DNA of 64,000 nucleotides from Heligmosomoides polygyrus polygyrus. Lineage: Eukaryota > Nematoda > Chromadorea > Rhabditida > Heligmosomidae. Of this stretch, positions 10,470 to 25,400 are shown piece by piece. The translations under genes were made by a program, and so were the position numbers. The DNA lies in assembly GCA_947396885.1 (NCBI GenBank), contig OX377204.1, forward strand, positions 4,588,001 through 4,652,000, written 5' to 3'. The notes under the pieces were generated by a model. The model had not been told where the DNA came from. It was given only the letters and a program-made list of their open reading frames with translations, and did no database searches. The number at the start of each line of letters is the position of its first letter. Within the stretch, counting starts at the first letter, position 1.

Positions 10470-13400
10470 CTGAAGAACGAATTCTTAACGACGGAAATGC
10501 AACGTGGAGGTGCGTTCTCAAAAGTCTCATTTTTCAGGAACTCACATACAGGGGTATAGAAAATAGAGCGCGTCCCAAGAAAATGTGAGCACTGTTTGAA
10601 TGACCAGTAAAGGTACTAAAGAAGTTAAGAACTCACATCAACGTGCAAGAAAATGGGAATTCTCTGATATATACGCAGTTGATGTTGCGCCACGCACTGG
10701 TCTGAGTTCTTGCGTTTCACACTCGATTGATTGTGATTAGCTTGTATACTTGTCATAGTTGCATCAAAAAGTGACCATTTTGGTCAGCTTGTGCTTCTTT
10801 TAACGTTCAAAACTTAAAAACACACTACAGCTTGTGCCACAATGCAGGGTACCCTAAAAATACAGGCACTGCTTTAAAGGTCTATACACTACTACTAGTG
10901 AAGCTTTTGAAGATGCTTGAAACCCGTATGAAAGCACAGGTTAAAACTCTGCGCAAATTGTCAAGATCGCGCCATGTACCCGCCTAAAACCTTACATTTC
11001 AGACTCAAATCCTTGAGCGTAGGCTAAATGCTTGTAAAAGTCTTGTTACTGCTGTAATTGACCACCAGTCTTTTAGTGTTTCGAACTTAACAGCACACTT
11101 GAACTTGTGGCAAAATGCTGGCCGTTCCAAAAACGTAAGCCCTATCTGAAATGCCAGGCCACTGCTAGTAAACTCATGAAGGGTTTCTTGTATGTTTTTT
11201 CCTATCAAACTTCGACCAGAGGGGTTATTTAGGGTGCTGATCACGAATCTGATATCCGTTTATGAAATTTCGGCCGATAGGTTACGGTAGGTACGGGCGA
11301 CTAATTGTATGGCTGCCGAGGTCATGATCACCGTTTTCCCCCAAACGTCGCCCAGGGGGTTATTTGAGGTGCTGATCACGAATCTAACGTCCGTTTTTGG
11401 TATTACGGTGGAATACGGTAGGCTGTGGTAGGTACGGGTAATCGCTGACAGCCTCAGTCACCCGTACCAACCGTAACCTACCCTAGTCCACCGTGATACC
11501 AAAAACGAATGTCGGATTCGTGATCAGCGCCCCAAATAACCCCCATAGGCGAAGTTTGGTGACATCGGTGACCATGACTCCGACAGCCTTACTCACCCGT
11601 ACCTACCGTAACCTACCGCATCGGCCCAAATTTTGAAAAAGTAGGTCATATTCGTGATGAGCACCCGAAATCACCTCCTTGGGCGAAGTTTGGGTGAAAA
11701 AATACTGACTTGAATTGATTTGATTTAAAATTGGTCTTCTTCCTAGCAAAATTTTTTAGTTCGATATATCTGATGAAAGCAAAGCAATTTTCTTGCTTAT
11801 TCCTGCTGGACATTCTCCCACCACAAGCACTTAGGAAACTGAAAAAACATCTATAAAAAACCGACGGCAGCAGTACAAAAAATAGCGCGAAAAGTTATGA
11901 GTCACCGGTGGCTCATATTGTCCCACGCGGACAGACACGTGTGAGCCACGGCTGGCTCATATTGTCGGCAATGTGTTAAAGGAAACACAGTGCAGTTTAG
12001 TACTGTCAATTATTAACAAGACTGCCACAACGGTTCAAGCATTTAGAATCCATGCTTAACCAACCGAGTCGGAAATATACGGTTCCAGATGAATGCATGG
12101 CGCAATCTCGACTACTTTCACGTTGCTGAGTTTTCGTTACCCTGTACTTCCATAGGAGCCCCAAAAATTTTCGAAAGCACACAAACAGTGCCTGCATTTC
12201 CTAGGAAGTCCTGCTGCAAGCTGTGTTGGGCTCTTAAGTTTTAAATCCAGCAATCCATTGGCCAGCATATGTCAGAAAATTTCCATTTTCTTGAGCTTAC
12301 ACAAAAGCATTTGATTTCTTCAGTAACTTTACTGGCAGCAAAGTCATCATTTTTCAAGCAGTACTTGTTTTTTTTGGGATACACTTTAAATTTGGCGGCC
12401 TCACCCTCTCCTTCATTATGTCAATTGCTCGCTCAGCGTGTCCTATCAGTCGCATGGCGTGGTGAATCCGACCGGGACCGAGTCGTCCTTGAGCGATCTC
12501 GAAACCTCGTCCCTCTCCAAGTATCATGTTCTCCACGGGTACACGGACGTTCGTGAACAGCATCTCACAGTGGCCAGCTGGAAATTTCACCCTTTATCTC
12601 ACTTCTCTACTTCACAAGTCCATGACAGTACTCGGTTTTCATGGCTATCCTGCCGGACATCAGCATGGGTGAAAGAAGAAGATCGGTGATGTTCATTCTT
12701 CCGGTGGGATAAGCCATACATCGTAAATCTTTGGAATATACAACTTGCGGTTCAGGAGGCGTCTTATGTCTTAGATGTTTATCGTTTTCTATTCTTCAGC
12801 GTGTTTTTTCGTATATATCCTGCCTTCGATATGTTCTCTTAGTTCGTTGTCTTTGTTGCATGAAAAATTAATAAAAAATATCTAGTGGATATCATTGGCA
12901 ATTTATCTGTGTATTTCTTCCACGCAAGCGCTTATAGAGCACAACCGAGGGAAAGAGAAGTGTTTTCTCCTCCCCAGGCAAAGCTCGGCTCCTCTACGTC
13001 ATGGACTACGAAGAGAGGAAAGGCTTAGTTGACCTGGGCGGTGCTCGAATATTGTTATAGATCGATTCGGTGTACTATCGAGGGGCTGACTTCTTTGCAA
13101 CTGTGCTATGAGCGTTCAATTCTTTGACTTGGATCTTCTCTAATCAAGTATAAAGGATAACGAATAAAAGGCAGCGTTGATCAACCGCTTTTGGGATGCG
13201 CCACACATTCTACGTGATGTCGTGGAAGCAGTTTGAATGCGTGTTTGGCCTATACGATGACTTTCGGTGGCAGCCAGTGAATAGGTGAGTGTTTCGTCCT
13301 TCACAAGCAAGTCTGGTACCAGTTCATCGACCCAGGAGAGATGGAGGGCTTGGTGACTCTGGATCGGATCCGAACCAAGAACCAGGATTGCTGGTCTACA

Positions 13401-16400
13401 CTGCAGCAAGCACCTCCTCCAGCCGCGCTATCACGCGCTCAAATGATGAATTATAAAATGTATGAAAAATAACGGCAATAAATAGCCTCTTTGGCAGGAA
13501 CCAAGCATTATACGAATATCCTAATTAAGGAGGGGGAGGGTGCGTGGTGGCGCAGTCAAATGAGGCGCCGGGTCTCGCGTGCGCTCGATTCCATGTTTGT
13601 GGTTCGGATTTCCCGCCAGGGCCAACTAAGTATTCCATTCCTCTACGATTCCTCCAGAGGTGCTAGACTTGTATGAGAAGGATAGAACATGACTTGCCTA
13701 TCGGCTAGCCACGGAAGGCAAAGGTATAGGCCAAATATGCCTCCACAATACATGTAGTGAAGGCGAGTGCGTGGCGCATCCCTTAGAATTCATTAGTGCC
13801 GACCTTTATTCCCGGTCTTTTTTATGAAGACATTTTGCTTGGGCATTTGATCTATGTCGTGACTCTGTAGAATTGATGGACGAAGAAATTATGGATTTAT
13901 TTTTGTGGTCCGTTTAGTGTTTACTCTTTCATCATCAAAGGACGAACGGTAGTGTTCTATCAATTAATCTCGTTGTCTCTCAGCCACCGTTCGTGTTAAA
14001 GTACATCTAATCTGCATGGCAGCTTCCGTAAGGGCTTGTCCGCGATAAAGACGATGACTGCGAAGCTCAGGATCCTGTTTGACGATCTTCTGTATTGTTC
14101 TACGGGAAACCCCAAGGTCTACGACCATCCGATTCATGCTAACTCCATTGTTCCGGTCGATTCTCTTTTTGATGACCTTTTGAAGGCGGAGAGTGTTCAC
14201 AGTACGTGGTCTGCCAAATCTCTTCCTCGGTTCGACCGTTCCTTCCTCTCTGTACTGTTTCACAATGTGTTGGACTGCTCTGGCAGAAATTTGAAGTCGT
14301 CGAGCGATCTCTGCTGCAGAATGTCCTTTATCGGCGAGATGAGCGATGGTGGAACGATGTGGTGAAGCTTTCATTGTCGAGGGTATTGAGTGTATCACCT
14401 TGCTTGGTTTTTGTACATACCTCCCCTATTCTAGAAAAATCCTAATAATTGATCTCCCGCCATTTTCAAAAATACAGTAGCGGTTTGAGTTTTGCGCAAA
14501 TAATTAGAAGCCACCCTGTAGAGCAATTCTTGAAACTCACACGGAGGATCTTCACCGCCGAAAACAGGCAGATTCCTTACTATCTGCACTCCAGCACTCT
14601 TCATCGGAACGAGCACCATCGACTGTTCTGCAAGACGACTCGCCTGGAAGTGTTTGACCCTTCAAATAAGTTCGCGAGAACTATTAGTAATTCGTCTGCT
14701 CCTGTTAAGTGCTGATGAACTGGCTTACCTTTTTGCTTGCCACTCTCCCCATGAATACACAAATTTCGCAGTTGGGATGAGCTGCGTTCGATGTGAACCA
14801 CTTTCTAGCATTGATTATATACTTATCTCCGTCACGCACAATAGAACCCTGAACACTTGAAGTTACTTTAGAAGTTCTTAGCAATGCAGGATTCAGTAGG
14901 TCTCTTAGTTTAAGGTGTCAACGTTTCAAGTGAAACACAGCTTAATGCATCTTACATGTCAAGAAGTGATCTTGTGTCGAGTTCTGTGTCTTGTAGTAGA
15001 CATGTTCCATGCCTAGTATTGATTGCCGGTACCTGTTGTCTTTGCACTTTGGAATTTCGTATGCTAGAGTTCCCGCGCGAAAGTTTCGCGCGCTACCGTA
15101 ACCCGAAGCCCATATAAGGCGAGTCCCCAGTAATGAGTCATTCATTCAACGTCTGTCTTGGCCCCGAGCGGCCGGAAATAAACTCGTCTTCCAAGCGAAC
15201 ATATTCTCCGGCCATTCCAGCGGGTCGACAACGTTGACTTCCATAGCTTCTTTCGGACCATCCGTGTTTCCAAACTCCAGCTCTGAAAGCCAAAAGGGAT
15301 CCTCCTACCTGAATGTTGGTGGCGTCGCTGCTGGCCACGTCGGGTTCCGTCATGGCGAAGCAGCTCTTCATGTCTCCTCTCAACAGTGGCTCAAGCCATT
15401 TTCTTTTCTGCGCATCAGTGCCGTATTTGATCAACACCTCCATGTTACCCGTGTCAGGCGCTTGACAATTGAACACCTGAAATCACAGCCTAGACCATTG
15501 AAATAGAATATTGAAGTAGCCTTTCAGTCTCCCACCCACCTCCGGTGCAAATGGACTGCGCCCCATCAGTTCGCAAATGTGCGCGTATTCGACGTTGGTT
15601 AAACCAGCTCCGTACTTCCCGTCCGGATCGATGTGCTCAGAAATGAAGAGATTCCAAGCTCCAAGCGATTTCGCTTTCTCCTCAAAGACAACTCAATAAT
15701 TCAGAGATCTATAAGCGAGTATAAAACATATGCCCATCCCCACGTCGAAAAGGACACCTTTAAAATCAAATTGGACAGTGTTTTAAAGTACCCTAAGACT
15801 TTTGAAAAAATCATCCTTTCGTAATGTAACTAACAACCTGAAGTCTTACTGAAATTTGAAAAAAATATCTAATAACAGAAAGCAATGGAGTAATAGTCTC
15901 CATGTTCCCTCATCTTGAAACCTCGTCATCATTATCAGCTGTGATGTTTCTGCTTCTGTGCCAGCGAGGTTGGTAGGTGGAAAAGTTCATTGTAGGCATG
16001 ACGTTTCGACCTTTTCTCGTCTTCAGAGGCCTAAAGATGGCTCGAGTCGAAGGCTACAAATTAAAAACTTCGAGCCATCTTTAGGCCTCTGAAGACGACG
16101 AAACAGTCGAAATGTCAGGCCTAGAATAATCTTTTCCACCTACATAGCAACCTCGCTGGCACAGAAGCAGAAACATCACAATAGAATAATGTTCTACCAA
16201 TCGTCTTATCCAGAAGCACGATGGGAAAGTACACTGAATTAGGCCCGAGACATGATGAAAAGAATTGTAATATTAATTAATTAGTGGTAAATTTTTTAAG
16301 CCAAAACAAATTTTTCAAATCGAGGATTATTTCACATCATTTTAATACCTCTAGTTAAATTTAGAAACAATTACTTTACTTGAGCAAGGACAGAGACAGA

Positions 16401-19400
16401 TGATGTGCAGGTGTTGGGGACATGACAGCAAGATGTGATAAGCGTGTTTTACCTTAATCCTCTCAAGCTTCGGATGCGGTGTCCATCGATCTGGTCCTTG
16501 ACAGTATTGTAGCACTTCGGCTTCAATTGGGATGATGTCCTCGTGAACAATTTGCCGTACCAACTTGTACATCTTCCTCGCTTTCTCCGAAAGCGACTGT
16601 GGCGTGATAGCCAGCAGATCTGAACCTTTCATTTTTTGCATTGTAAAAAGCTCGCGTTTTCAATAGTGATTGAGTTGAGCTCACGTAGCTTGACCTAATC
16701 AAAACTAAGCAGAAAAAAGTGCAACAGTATAGGATTCTTAGCGTTCTAGTAGCCCACCTGGTTTGTCTTCGTTCTGCATCTTTTTAATGATAGCAAGGCC
16801 TGCGCTGGCTAGGAGCCGCGGAACGGCCGCCAAGTGATGGGCGTCGGTGGACGAGGCGTTGTTCGTTAGAGAGCGCTTGTACACTCCTGAAATTTGGCCG
16901 TTTGCTGAAGGACATTGATCTCCCTCGATTCTCGGGCTTCTGACACTTTGCTAAGCTCTCCAACATAGACAAACTCTGACCTTGTACTGAGTTGCGCCAA
17001 GGGAAACCAATGAATTACCACAGAAAGCGAACTTTCTCTTTAACAGGACACTTTCTACATACATAGTAATGTCAGCTCACCCTGAACAATACTGGCAAAG
17101 CGAAAAACGACAAATGCCACGTAGAAAATCCATCTGCTGATGTCAACCGGTTCCACGCCGCGACATTCGGCGTACATCTCCAAGGCCTCTTGAACCGTTG
17201 GTATCCCTAGTCGCTGGAGGTCCTCGTCCGAGAGGTGACCTAAGCTCGGCAGCGCCTAAATTGCACCGAAAATATGGTTGCAAGAGTGAAGCGCTCAGCA
17301 TACTAAAGAGCACACTAGGGTAATAATAAGAAGTAAGGAGCAACAAGGTCTATAAGAAGCGACGAAAGTGGTGCAATGATGCTCAACTGCGCACTGAAAA
17401 TCGCCCAGTAAAAATCCTCCACTATTCCAAAGGTAATGTTGGCGACAGCCCCGCCCAGGCCAATCAAGCCTTCTACCCTCCGGAGTTTGTACCAGAGTGG
17501 TCTGTGAGGTGCAAAGCATTGAGCGAGCACCTGAAGCCGTTATGCAAAGAAAATTTGAAATTCAAGTTGCCTCCACAATATCCAAAGAGGCAGAGTGGCA
17601 CATCCTATAAGAAAATACACTGAGATAGTCCTCTATTCTTACCCTTATCACTCTCCCCGGTTTTTCGCGACACTTCATATAAGCCGCATTTAGAAAGTAA
17701 TTATGAGAATAAGGAAATCAATCGACAGAAATCGGTCAATGTATTGATGGTTATCGATGTTTCAAGCAGTGAAGCACTTTGTACAGATTGACGAAATGCG
17801 GAACCGATCAATGAAATCTACTTTTGCTTAAAGATCTTTGTTCTGCCTTCTCTAAAGCGACAGGCAATTGAAAGACTGGCTCCGTTTCATACTTCACAAC
17901 AAGAAGTCAATTAAATGTGAAAATGTGTCAACTAAATTTAATTGAACGGATTTGAATTGAATTGAAGTTCAGTATCAATTGATTGATGCCCTGCACACGA
18001 TAGCATAGCACAACATTGATTGTATCTATACACGTATCAAATGTAATAATGTGTGTTAAAAATATATATATGCCATTTTCGCGTCCAATTGGACACTTTT
18101 TAAATCAAATTGAACCCTTTACCAGATTGGACACTTTTCACGCCAAATTGGATCCTCCTCTAAGCTGGCCTATGAACTCTGAAATCAAAGCGAACTCTTC
18201 GAAATCAAAATGACTTTTAGGCAGGCTAGATTAAGTTACAGACTCAATAAGATGGTTTGAATAATTTTTTTGCTTAAGAGGAATTTAGTATAACTTTCTT
18301 TAAAATTTTTTAGGCCACCTGCCCTATGATGTGTAAAATTTTTATAAAAATTTTATTTTTGAGAAAAAACAATAAATTAAATTTTGTTTTAAAGCGCAAT
18401 AGGGCGATAAACATGTAGTGCATTAAAAGGCTGAATCGCGCCACGTACTCGAAAAGCAGGTCGTAATGTTTATTTGATTGATAGTGCAAATACTACTCAC
18501 ATGTAGCAAGAAAGTTAAGATATGTGTGCTTTTTTACAATTGCTTCTGCTTGCAGGTATAAAATTGCATGGAAACAGAAATTTAGCTGTCAGTCGCACAA
18601 AAATCGCGAAGTTTCGGAGGGGGACATGGCGCAATCTCTGTTTTGGCAACAGAAAATAGCCGTCTTTCTGCTCTTCTAAACAAGCTTCAAATCATTGTTT
18701 TTCTCAAAAAAAAAATAAACTTTTATGAAATTTCTAACAATGTGTTCACTTATTGGGTAGATGAATTAAAACTTCAAAGAAAGTTATACTAGAGTTTTTC
18801 TTGAACAAAAAATTATTCTAACAATTTTGGAGAGCCTCTAGTTTAATGTAGAAAAAGCTAATTTTGAATTGGAAGAGTTCGGTTTGATTTCAAAAGTTTT
18901 AGGCAAGCTTAGAAGTGTGTCCAATTCGCCGTGAAAATGGTATAAGGCGTGAGAAAGGCAGTAGAAAGAGACGCCGAGTCTTGCGTGCACATGGCTTCAG
19001 AGTCTCGGGTTCGAATTCCGTCCAGGCCAACAAATCCTTCCATTCTCTCTAACAAGGGTAGCGTTCTAGGGTGTTTCTTTCTTGTAAGGGTAGTATTCTA
19101 CCATGTGCACCCTGGAAGGATGAGGCGCTGAACTCCACAAAATACAGTATATTCAAAATACGCACTTAAACTGCCTCTACAATATCCAGCAGAAGCAGAA
19201 AGCATGGCGCATTCCGAGCAGGTACTGACTAATGCCGACCCTTATCCACTACATTTCACCCATTATCATGTGTCGAACAGAAGTAGAATAGTAGGAACAT
19301 CATAACGTTAAGCAGTAACCTTGTTATTGGTGGTGCTGTAATGGGGAAAGAGAAACGTTGCCAGGTCCGCGTAAGGGTCTCCAATTGTGGACGTTTCCCA

Positions 19401-22400
19401 GTCGAGCACAGCAATCACACGGTTCTCGTGTGGGTGGAAAACCAGGTTGTCTAGCCTGAAAAAAAAAGAAATCAGAAAGGAATCATTGATTGAGTTCAAA
19501 AAAAAGGTGGAGCTTATGCTCAATGTGCATTTTGAAGAAATAAAAAAAACTAAAAAGCGAAAAGAAACGTTAAGCATCGACAGCATAAGCTTGGTTCTGA
19601 ATGGTTCTCCAAGTCTGTTTCAAAAAAAAAATGATATCCATGACGTGAACACGGGCAGCATTGGGAAATGGGAGCGCACCAGCCAATCATAAATACTCAG
19701 CGCACCGAGCAAACACTTGCTAGCCGATCAGTGTATAGGTTCGCTCTGCTGAATGGCAAGTTGATTCGAGGCGTCCTGATTGACCAGTGGGCTTCCGCCG
19801 CTCAATGCTGCCCACATTCACGACCAGGGGCCGGATTCATGAACGCGGTGGGAGGTAAATTCTACCCCTACTTACCTCGACGGCCATTTACCCGCCACTT
19901 CCCCGAACTTACCTGATTCATGACGGCCAAGGCGAGGGTTTTGCTCCGCGGCCAATTTCTGACCCAATGTGCATGCCTCCGCTGGCCCGCTGGCATCAGC
20001 TAACAGCCAAGCCAAGCAGTCACACTTGTTGCGGGACGTCGCTGGCACCGACACTAGCAGCATCGTATTTAGGGGAAATGAAATGTGAAATGTGGGGTTG
20101 GGCGAGGGAGAGGGGTGGAAACTAGTAGCATAGCAGGAAGTAGAGAAACAATGGTAAATGTGGGCCTACATGACTAATAATGGGTGCCATCCACCACAGT
20201 AGCCTCCATAGACAACATATGCCAAGGAAGGCTAAGGTGGCGGACGGGCATAGTCCACCCACGCAAATCGTAAATTACGATTTGCGTGGTGGACTAGGCT
20301 CATAGTAGCCCAGGCCGACCCACAATGCCACTAAAGGAAGCAATTCACTTAAAAATAAGTGGCATTGTGGGCCGCCATGGTCCACAGAGCCCAAAAAAAA
20401 ATCATGAAATGTAACCCTAATGGAGAAAAACAAAAGGTAAAACAACTCACCGAAGTGTGGCGAAAGGCGTGCGCATGGCGACGGCAATTAGGCGCCCCTG
20501 CCAGGCATTGAAATTGCGGCTGGCGGCCAGCCCAGAGCTGGCTAAGGGCCAGCGGAGGCATTGGGTCAGAAGTTGGCCGCGGAGCAAAACCCTGGCCTTG
20601 GAGGTAAATGTTCCCCGACGCGCTGACGGGGTAGCATTTACCTCGACACTTTCATGGGATTTTTCCCGCCGCGCGTTCATGAATCGCGCGTAAGTGGGGA
20701 GTGGGTGTAAATTTTGCACTTACCCGCCGGTAAATCGTTCATGAATCCGGGCCCAGGATAAAAATTGCGACCCAAGATACCAATTCACCTACTGGTTGAA
20801 AATCTATTATTCTTCTTCCTTGATAGTTTTTAGCCAATATGGTTGGTTATAATTTTAAGCAGATTAAATAATGACCACTAAACGTCAGGAGCAAGACTGC
20901 ATTTAATTAACTTTTTCTTTCTTCCAGTCTTCCTTTTCTCATTTCCAATTTTTTAGCTGGCTCAGGGTAGTGCAAGCTGCTCACCGAAAATCGCCGTGCA
21001 CAATGCCAATGTCACTATCGTTTTCATTGAGATTCTTCTGAAGAAATTCCATCAGGCGCTGCATTTCGGGAATCTCATCGGTCTTCGCCATCTCGTAGTT
21101 CTGCGTCCATCGCTGCAGATTTCTCCTCATATAGCCATCTGCAAAAGAAGGCTTTGCTATACTATAATGTCTATGATAATTTTAAGATGTTCCCTGTTGC
21201 ATCACCTTTTCTACCGTAATCACTCAGTCCAACTTGATCGCAGTTAACCGAGTGAATTCTGCAGAGAACTCGTATCGCTTCGATGTAAATCTCCCGTCTC
21301 GCGCTAGGAGTCTGATCGTCTAACATGGGATCCATGAAGATTCTTCCTTTAGTGTACTCCATCAGATAGAACGGCGTGTCTAGAAGGCTGAAAACCAACC
21401 CTTAGTTCTCTAAACTTCCTTTCTTAAAATGCTTTTAAATTTTAAAATTTTTTGCTTTAATAATAGCAGAACTAGTTCAAAAACTTTAAAAAGAAAATAG
21501 TGTCTAACCTGTCATTGTAAAGGATGGCTTTAGGCACTGGAACATGGCCGTGAAGTGCCTTCAACACACGATATTCTCTGTCGACTTGATGAGCCATTGG
21601 CAGCAGCTGTCCGCTCTGAACATACCTTTCTTCTATTCAAGGAGAACCAGCAGTTATCCGCACTAACACTTTGCCTGGAGGCTGGGAGGTCGCCTTAATA
21701 ATAGATAAGAATCTATCTATATTCGCATGTTGTGAAACACGAGCTTCGTCCAACACGTATACATATACATCGACTTCTTGTCGATTGAGTAACAATTCTC
21801 TTCTACGGCCGCTGAGCACGGGCTCACGCGCAAGCCAGTTGTCGTGCAGATTAGCCGCTCTCTCGGGCGATTCAAGCGAACAAATGCTACAGTATCCAAG
21901 AAGCGTGGAATTCAACGCTTCCTGCACGCTACGGACCGTGCGCACGGGCTCACGCGCAAGCCAGTTGTCATGCATACTAGTCGCTCTCTCGGAAGATTCA
22001 AGAGAACAACTGTACAGTATCCAAGAGGCGTGAGATTCAACGCTTCCTTTCCGCTACGGCCCGTGCACTGTGGAATATACCGGGACCGGTGTATTCTTCA
22101 TGTTGCTCGTTAAGAGCAAAGGCTGGCGGAAAGTATCCCGCGGAGCGTTAGAGACGTGCTCCTGCGGATATGCCAGCGACGGCCCTCAGTCGTAAACCAT
22201 ATCCGACGGTGAGACAAGGAATATCTAGAATCTGTGGTGATTCTAGCTGTGACTTGCTAAGTCTACGAATGTGTACATGTGTGTGAGTGTATGTGAGTAT
22301 ATGATTGCTGGAACTATATTTATTGGCTACAACTACATCACGTTATTCGTTACCTTAGCTACGAATGCCAGACATTGTAGGGCAGGCGCGTGAGTTGGGT

Positions 22401-25400
22401 TCTGAGGGATCCGCGGGGTGCCGCTCGTCCTCGGAGTGGTGGGAGCTGGAGGAGACGACTGCGTCCTTGAGGTGGAGAAGAGTCCGGAGGAGACGACTGC
22501 CGAGCAAGTGCCCCGGAGGCGCTGGGTGGCGGCTTTTATGGAGCCGACACGCCCCCCGTGCGCTGACCCCCGTTGGTATGCGCGGTTGCGACAAGGAAGG
22601 AGCGGTGACCACGCCCGTGCAAATGCCCATAAAAAGCCCTCCCCAGTAGATATTGGACGCTTATCTTCCTGCTCTTACCGCACGGCCTTTTCGGTCTATG
22701 TTAGTAACATTTGTTGTTCTTGTTCTCTAATAACTCGTTGCTCATTAACATTCTTACTCATCCACGTATTATTTTCTTGTGAGTACTGGATATCGGAACC
22801 GATATCAGTACAGTAATCGGATCGATTACAACCGACGACATTTAGTGTCCGACTGCGCGCGCGATTCACGCGCAAGCCACTTGCCGTGCATACTAGCCGC
22901 TCTCTCGGACGATTCAAGAAAACAAATGCTACAGTATCCAAGAGGCGTGAGATTCAACGCTTCCTGTCCTCTACGGCCAATGCGCTGTGGAATATACCGG
23001 GACCGGTGTATTCTGCATGTTGCTCGCTAAGAGCAAGGGCTGGTGGAACGTATCCCGCGGAGCATCAGAGACGTGTTCCTGCGGATATGCCAGCGACGGC
23101 CCTCACTCGTAAACCATATCCGACGGGGAGACAAGGAAGGAGCGGTGACCACGCCTGTGGAAATGCCCATAACCCCCCCCCCCCCCAGTAGATATTGGAC
23201 ACTTATCTTCCTGTTCTGACCGCACTGCCTTTCCGGTCTATGTTAATAACATCTGTTGTTCTTGTTCTCTAATAACTCGTTGCTCATAAATATTCTTACT
23301 CATCCACGTATTATTTTCTTGTGAGTATCGGAACCGATATCAGTACAGTAATCTGATCGATTACAACCAACGACACTTAGTGTCCGACTGCGCATGGGCT
23401 CACGCGCAAGCCACTTGCCGTGCATACTAGCTGCTCTCTCGGGCGATTCAAGAGTACCGTCGTTCTAAATGCATTCCGCAGCTCACGTTCGTTACGCGAA
23501 TTTTCTCCCGCCTAAAAATGTTGTGGACCGCTCCGGCCGAATCTAGCCATCAACATTCTCAAAACCGTCGATTGGCTCCGCCCTCCTTTTGGCGGGCTGA
23601 GTGGGCGCCTTCTCGAATTGAATACAATCGTGGGCGTGCCAGACTCCTCCCTGCTGCGCGCCTCGTGACGCTGAGTATGCATGACTTCTACCTTAAACGG
23701 CAAACACTAAAAAAATCAATAAAATCGATAGACAACGGTCAGAGCTACTGCCCACCTGTTGTTACCACTATCCACCGGCAGGCACATTACCACACTCATT
23801 ACCGTGATTTTCAGTTCTAATAAAACCAATCCAAATCCCCAGACATGGCCCATTAGACTTTGCTGGGCAAAGGACGGTCGATCAGACGTAAAGTAATGAA
23901 GGACTTTTGCACACAGAGAGATTTCAGATTTGCCAGCTAACCATTTTTTATTCAAGTATTTCCCATGCTGTTAGAAGGATGTATAACAGCCGCTCCAGTC
24001 TTAAGCAAAAAATGAAAAATATTTCCCATGGCTTACTATGGTTTATTGCATCACATGTAAAAAATGTAACACCCAATACGTAGGCATCACTACAAGAAGT
24101 CTAAAAGAAAGAATAAGAGAGCATATGTATTACATAAATAATAAAAAGAAATTTAATGTTTTATATACTCACTTTCACAACTGTAAGTCGGAATTTGAAG
24201 TTAGTATTTTAGATTCACTAGAGAACAACAAAGACAAAAATACATTACTCAATAAGGAACTTTTCTGGATAAAACTACTCAACACTGCATATCCGCTTGG
24301 ACTTAATGACAATATAAAAGGGTATGGTAATATAACAAACATTGCCAATCCTCTAAAGCATAAAGCTAATCACCCTTACTTCGCATTAAAGATCATTAAA
24401 GAAAGAACAAATAGAGGAAAAAAGACAAAAAATAAGCAACAAGACCACAACAGATACAACGAAGTTCTTAACTATTTAAGCAGCAATGAAAATAACATTC
24501 ACATTATGGATTTTTATAGACTCCTTAAAAGTCTTTCGAAAAGAAATATAATAAGACTGTTAGAATTATGTCTTGATCCACTATTTTTAAAACATCTTAA
24601 ACAAAAAGCAAAGCTTATCATGTATTGTTTACTGACAACATCAAAATATAACTATATTCATAACAACAATAATACGATGAAGAAAGAATATTTTAATGTA
24701 GTAGTCCCTTATATACATACTAAATTAGATGTTGTCAACTTTAATAAAATATTTAATAGCATCTACTCCATCGAATTTCTGAAGAATTTGCAATCAAATA
24801 AACTACCTTTTAGAGTAGTCTACAAATACGATCCTCCAATATCAACCAAAATTTTTAATTACAATAATGTAGACGATAGTATTGTGTTAACCCCTGTTGC
24901 TACCTGTTGTTGCCCGTTGTCGTTGATGATAGGGCAGCAGTTTATGATCGCGGTTGATCAGGTTAGGCGATCTGATAAGCCGCCCCTATATAAGACCGCC
25001 GCAGGCTACTTTGGTATTCATTTGCTTCGTTCTCTCGCTGCAATAAACCGATTTCCTACCCCCTGTCACCGCAGCAGCACAACTTGGGGGCCGAACCGAT
25101 CGCCAGGAAGGATCGCGCTGCGAAGCCGAAAGCGATCGGCTATTAAGGTAAGCTTGAGCACTGGGAAGTTGGGTTGCCCTCAGCTTCCAGAACAGTGCAA
25201 ACAGCTCTTGTACCACTAGTCGTGGTTGAGCTGCTCTGCTGCCTTGGGGTAGCACCCACTCAGTCAACTGGGCAGGGCCTATTGGAAAATTTGAGTGGGA
25301 GAAAAGCAGTTCTCTAAGGGGGAACTCTGCGCAAATTTTCTCAGCGCAGATAACTGGACCAGTAGGCCAGTATCCCACAACACCGCCTGGCAAGCCTTGT

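Noticed and set aside
16784..16972. Minus-strand frame of 62 codons starting [10 protein letters not shown]
   Set aside because: Wrong phase; the conserved [13 protein letters not shown] exon lies here in another frame with proper splice sites.
17143..17346. Minus-strand frame of 67 codons
   Set aside because: Wrong phase over kinase exon 11.
22365..22816. GC-rich open frames of 91-132 codons on both strands
   Set aside because: Composition-driven frames in a repeat region, with no recognisable domain on either strand.
24868..25219. Continuation of the GIY-YIG frame into the LTR
   Set aside because: It reads through LTR and leader sequence by chance; the natural frame resumes after the Gypsy element.
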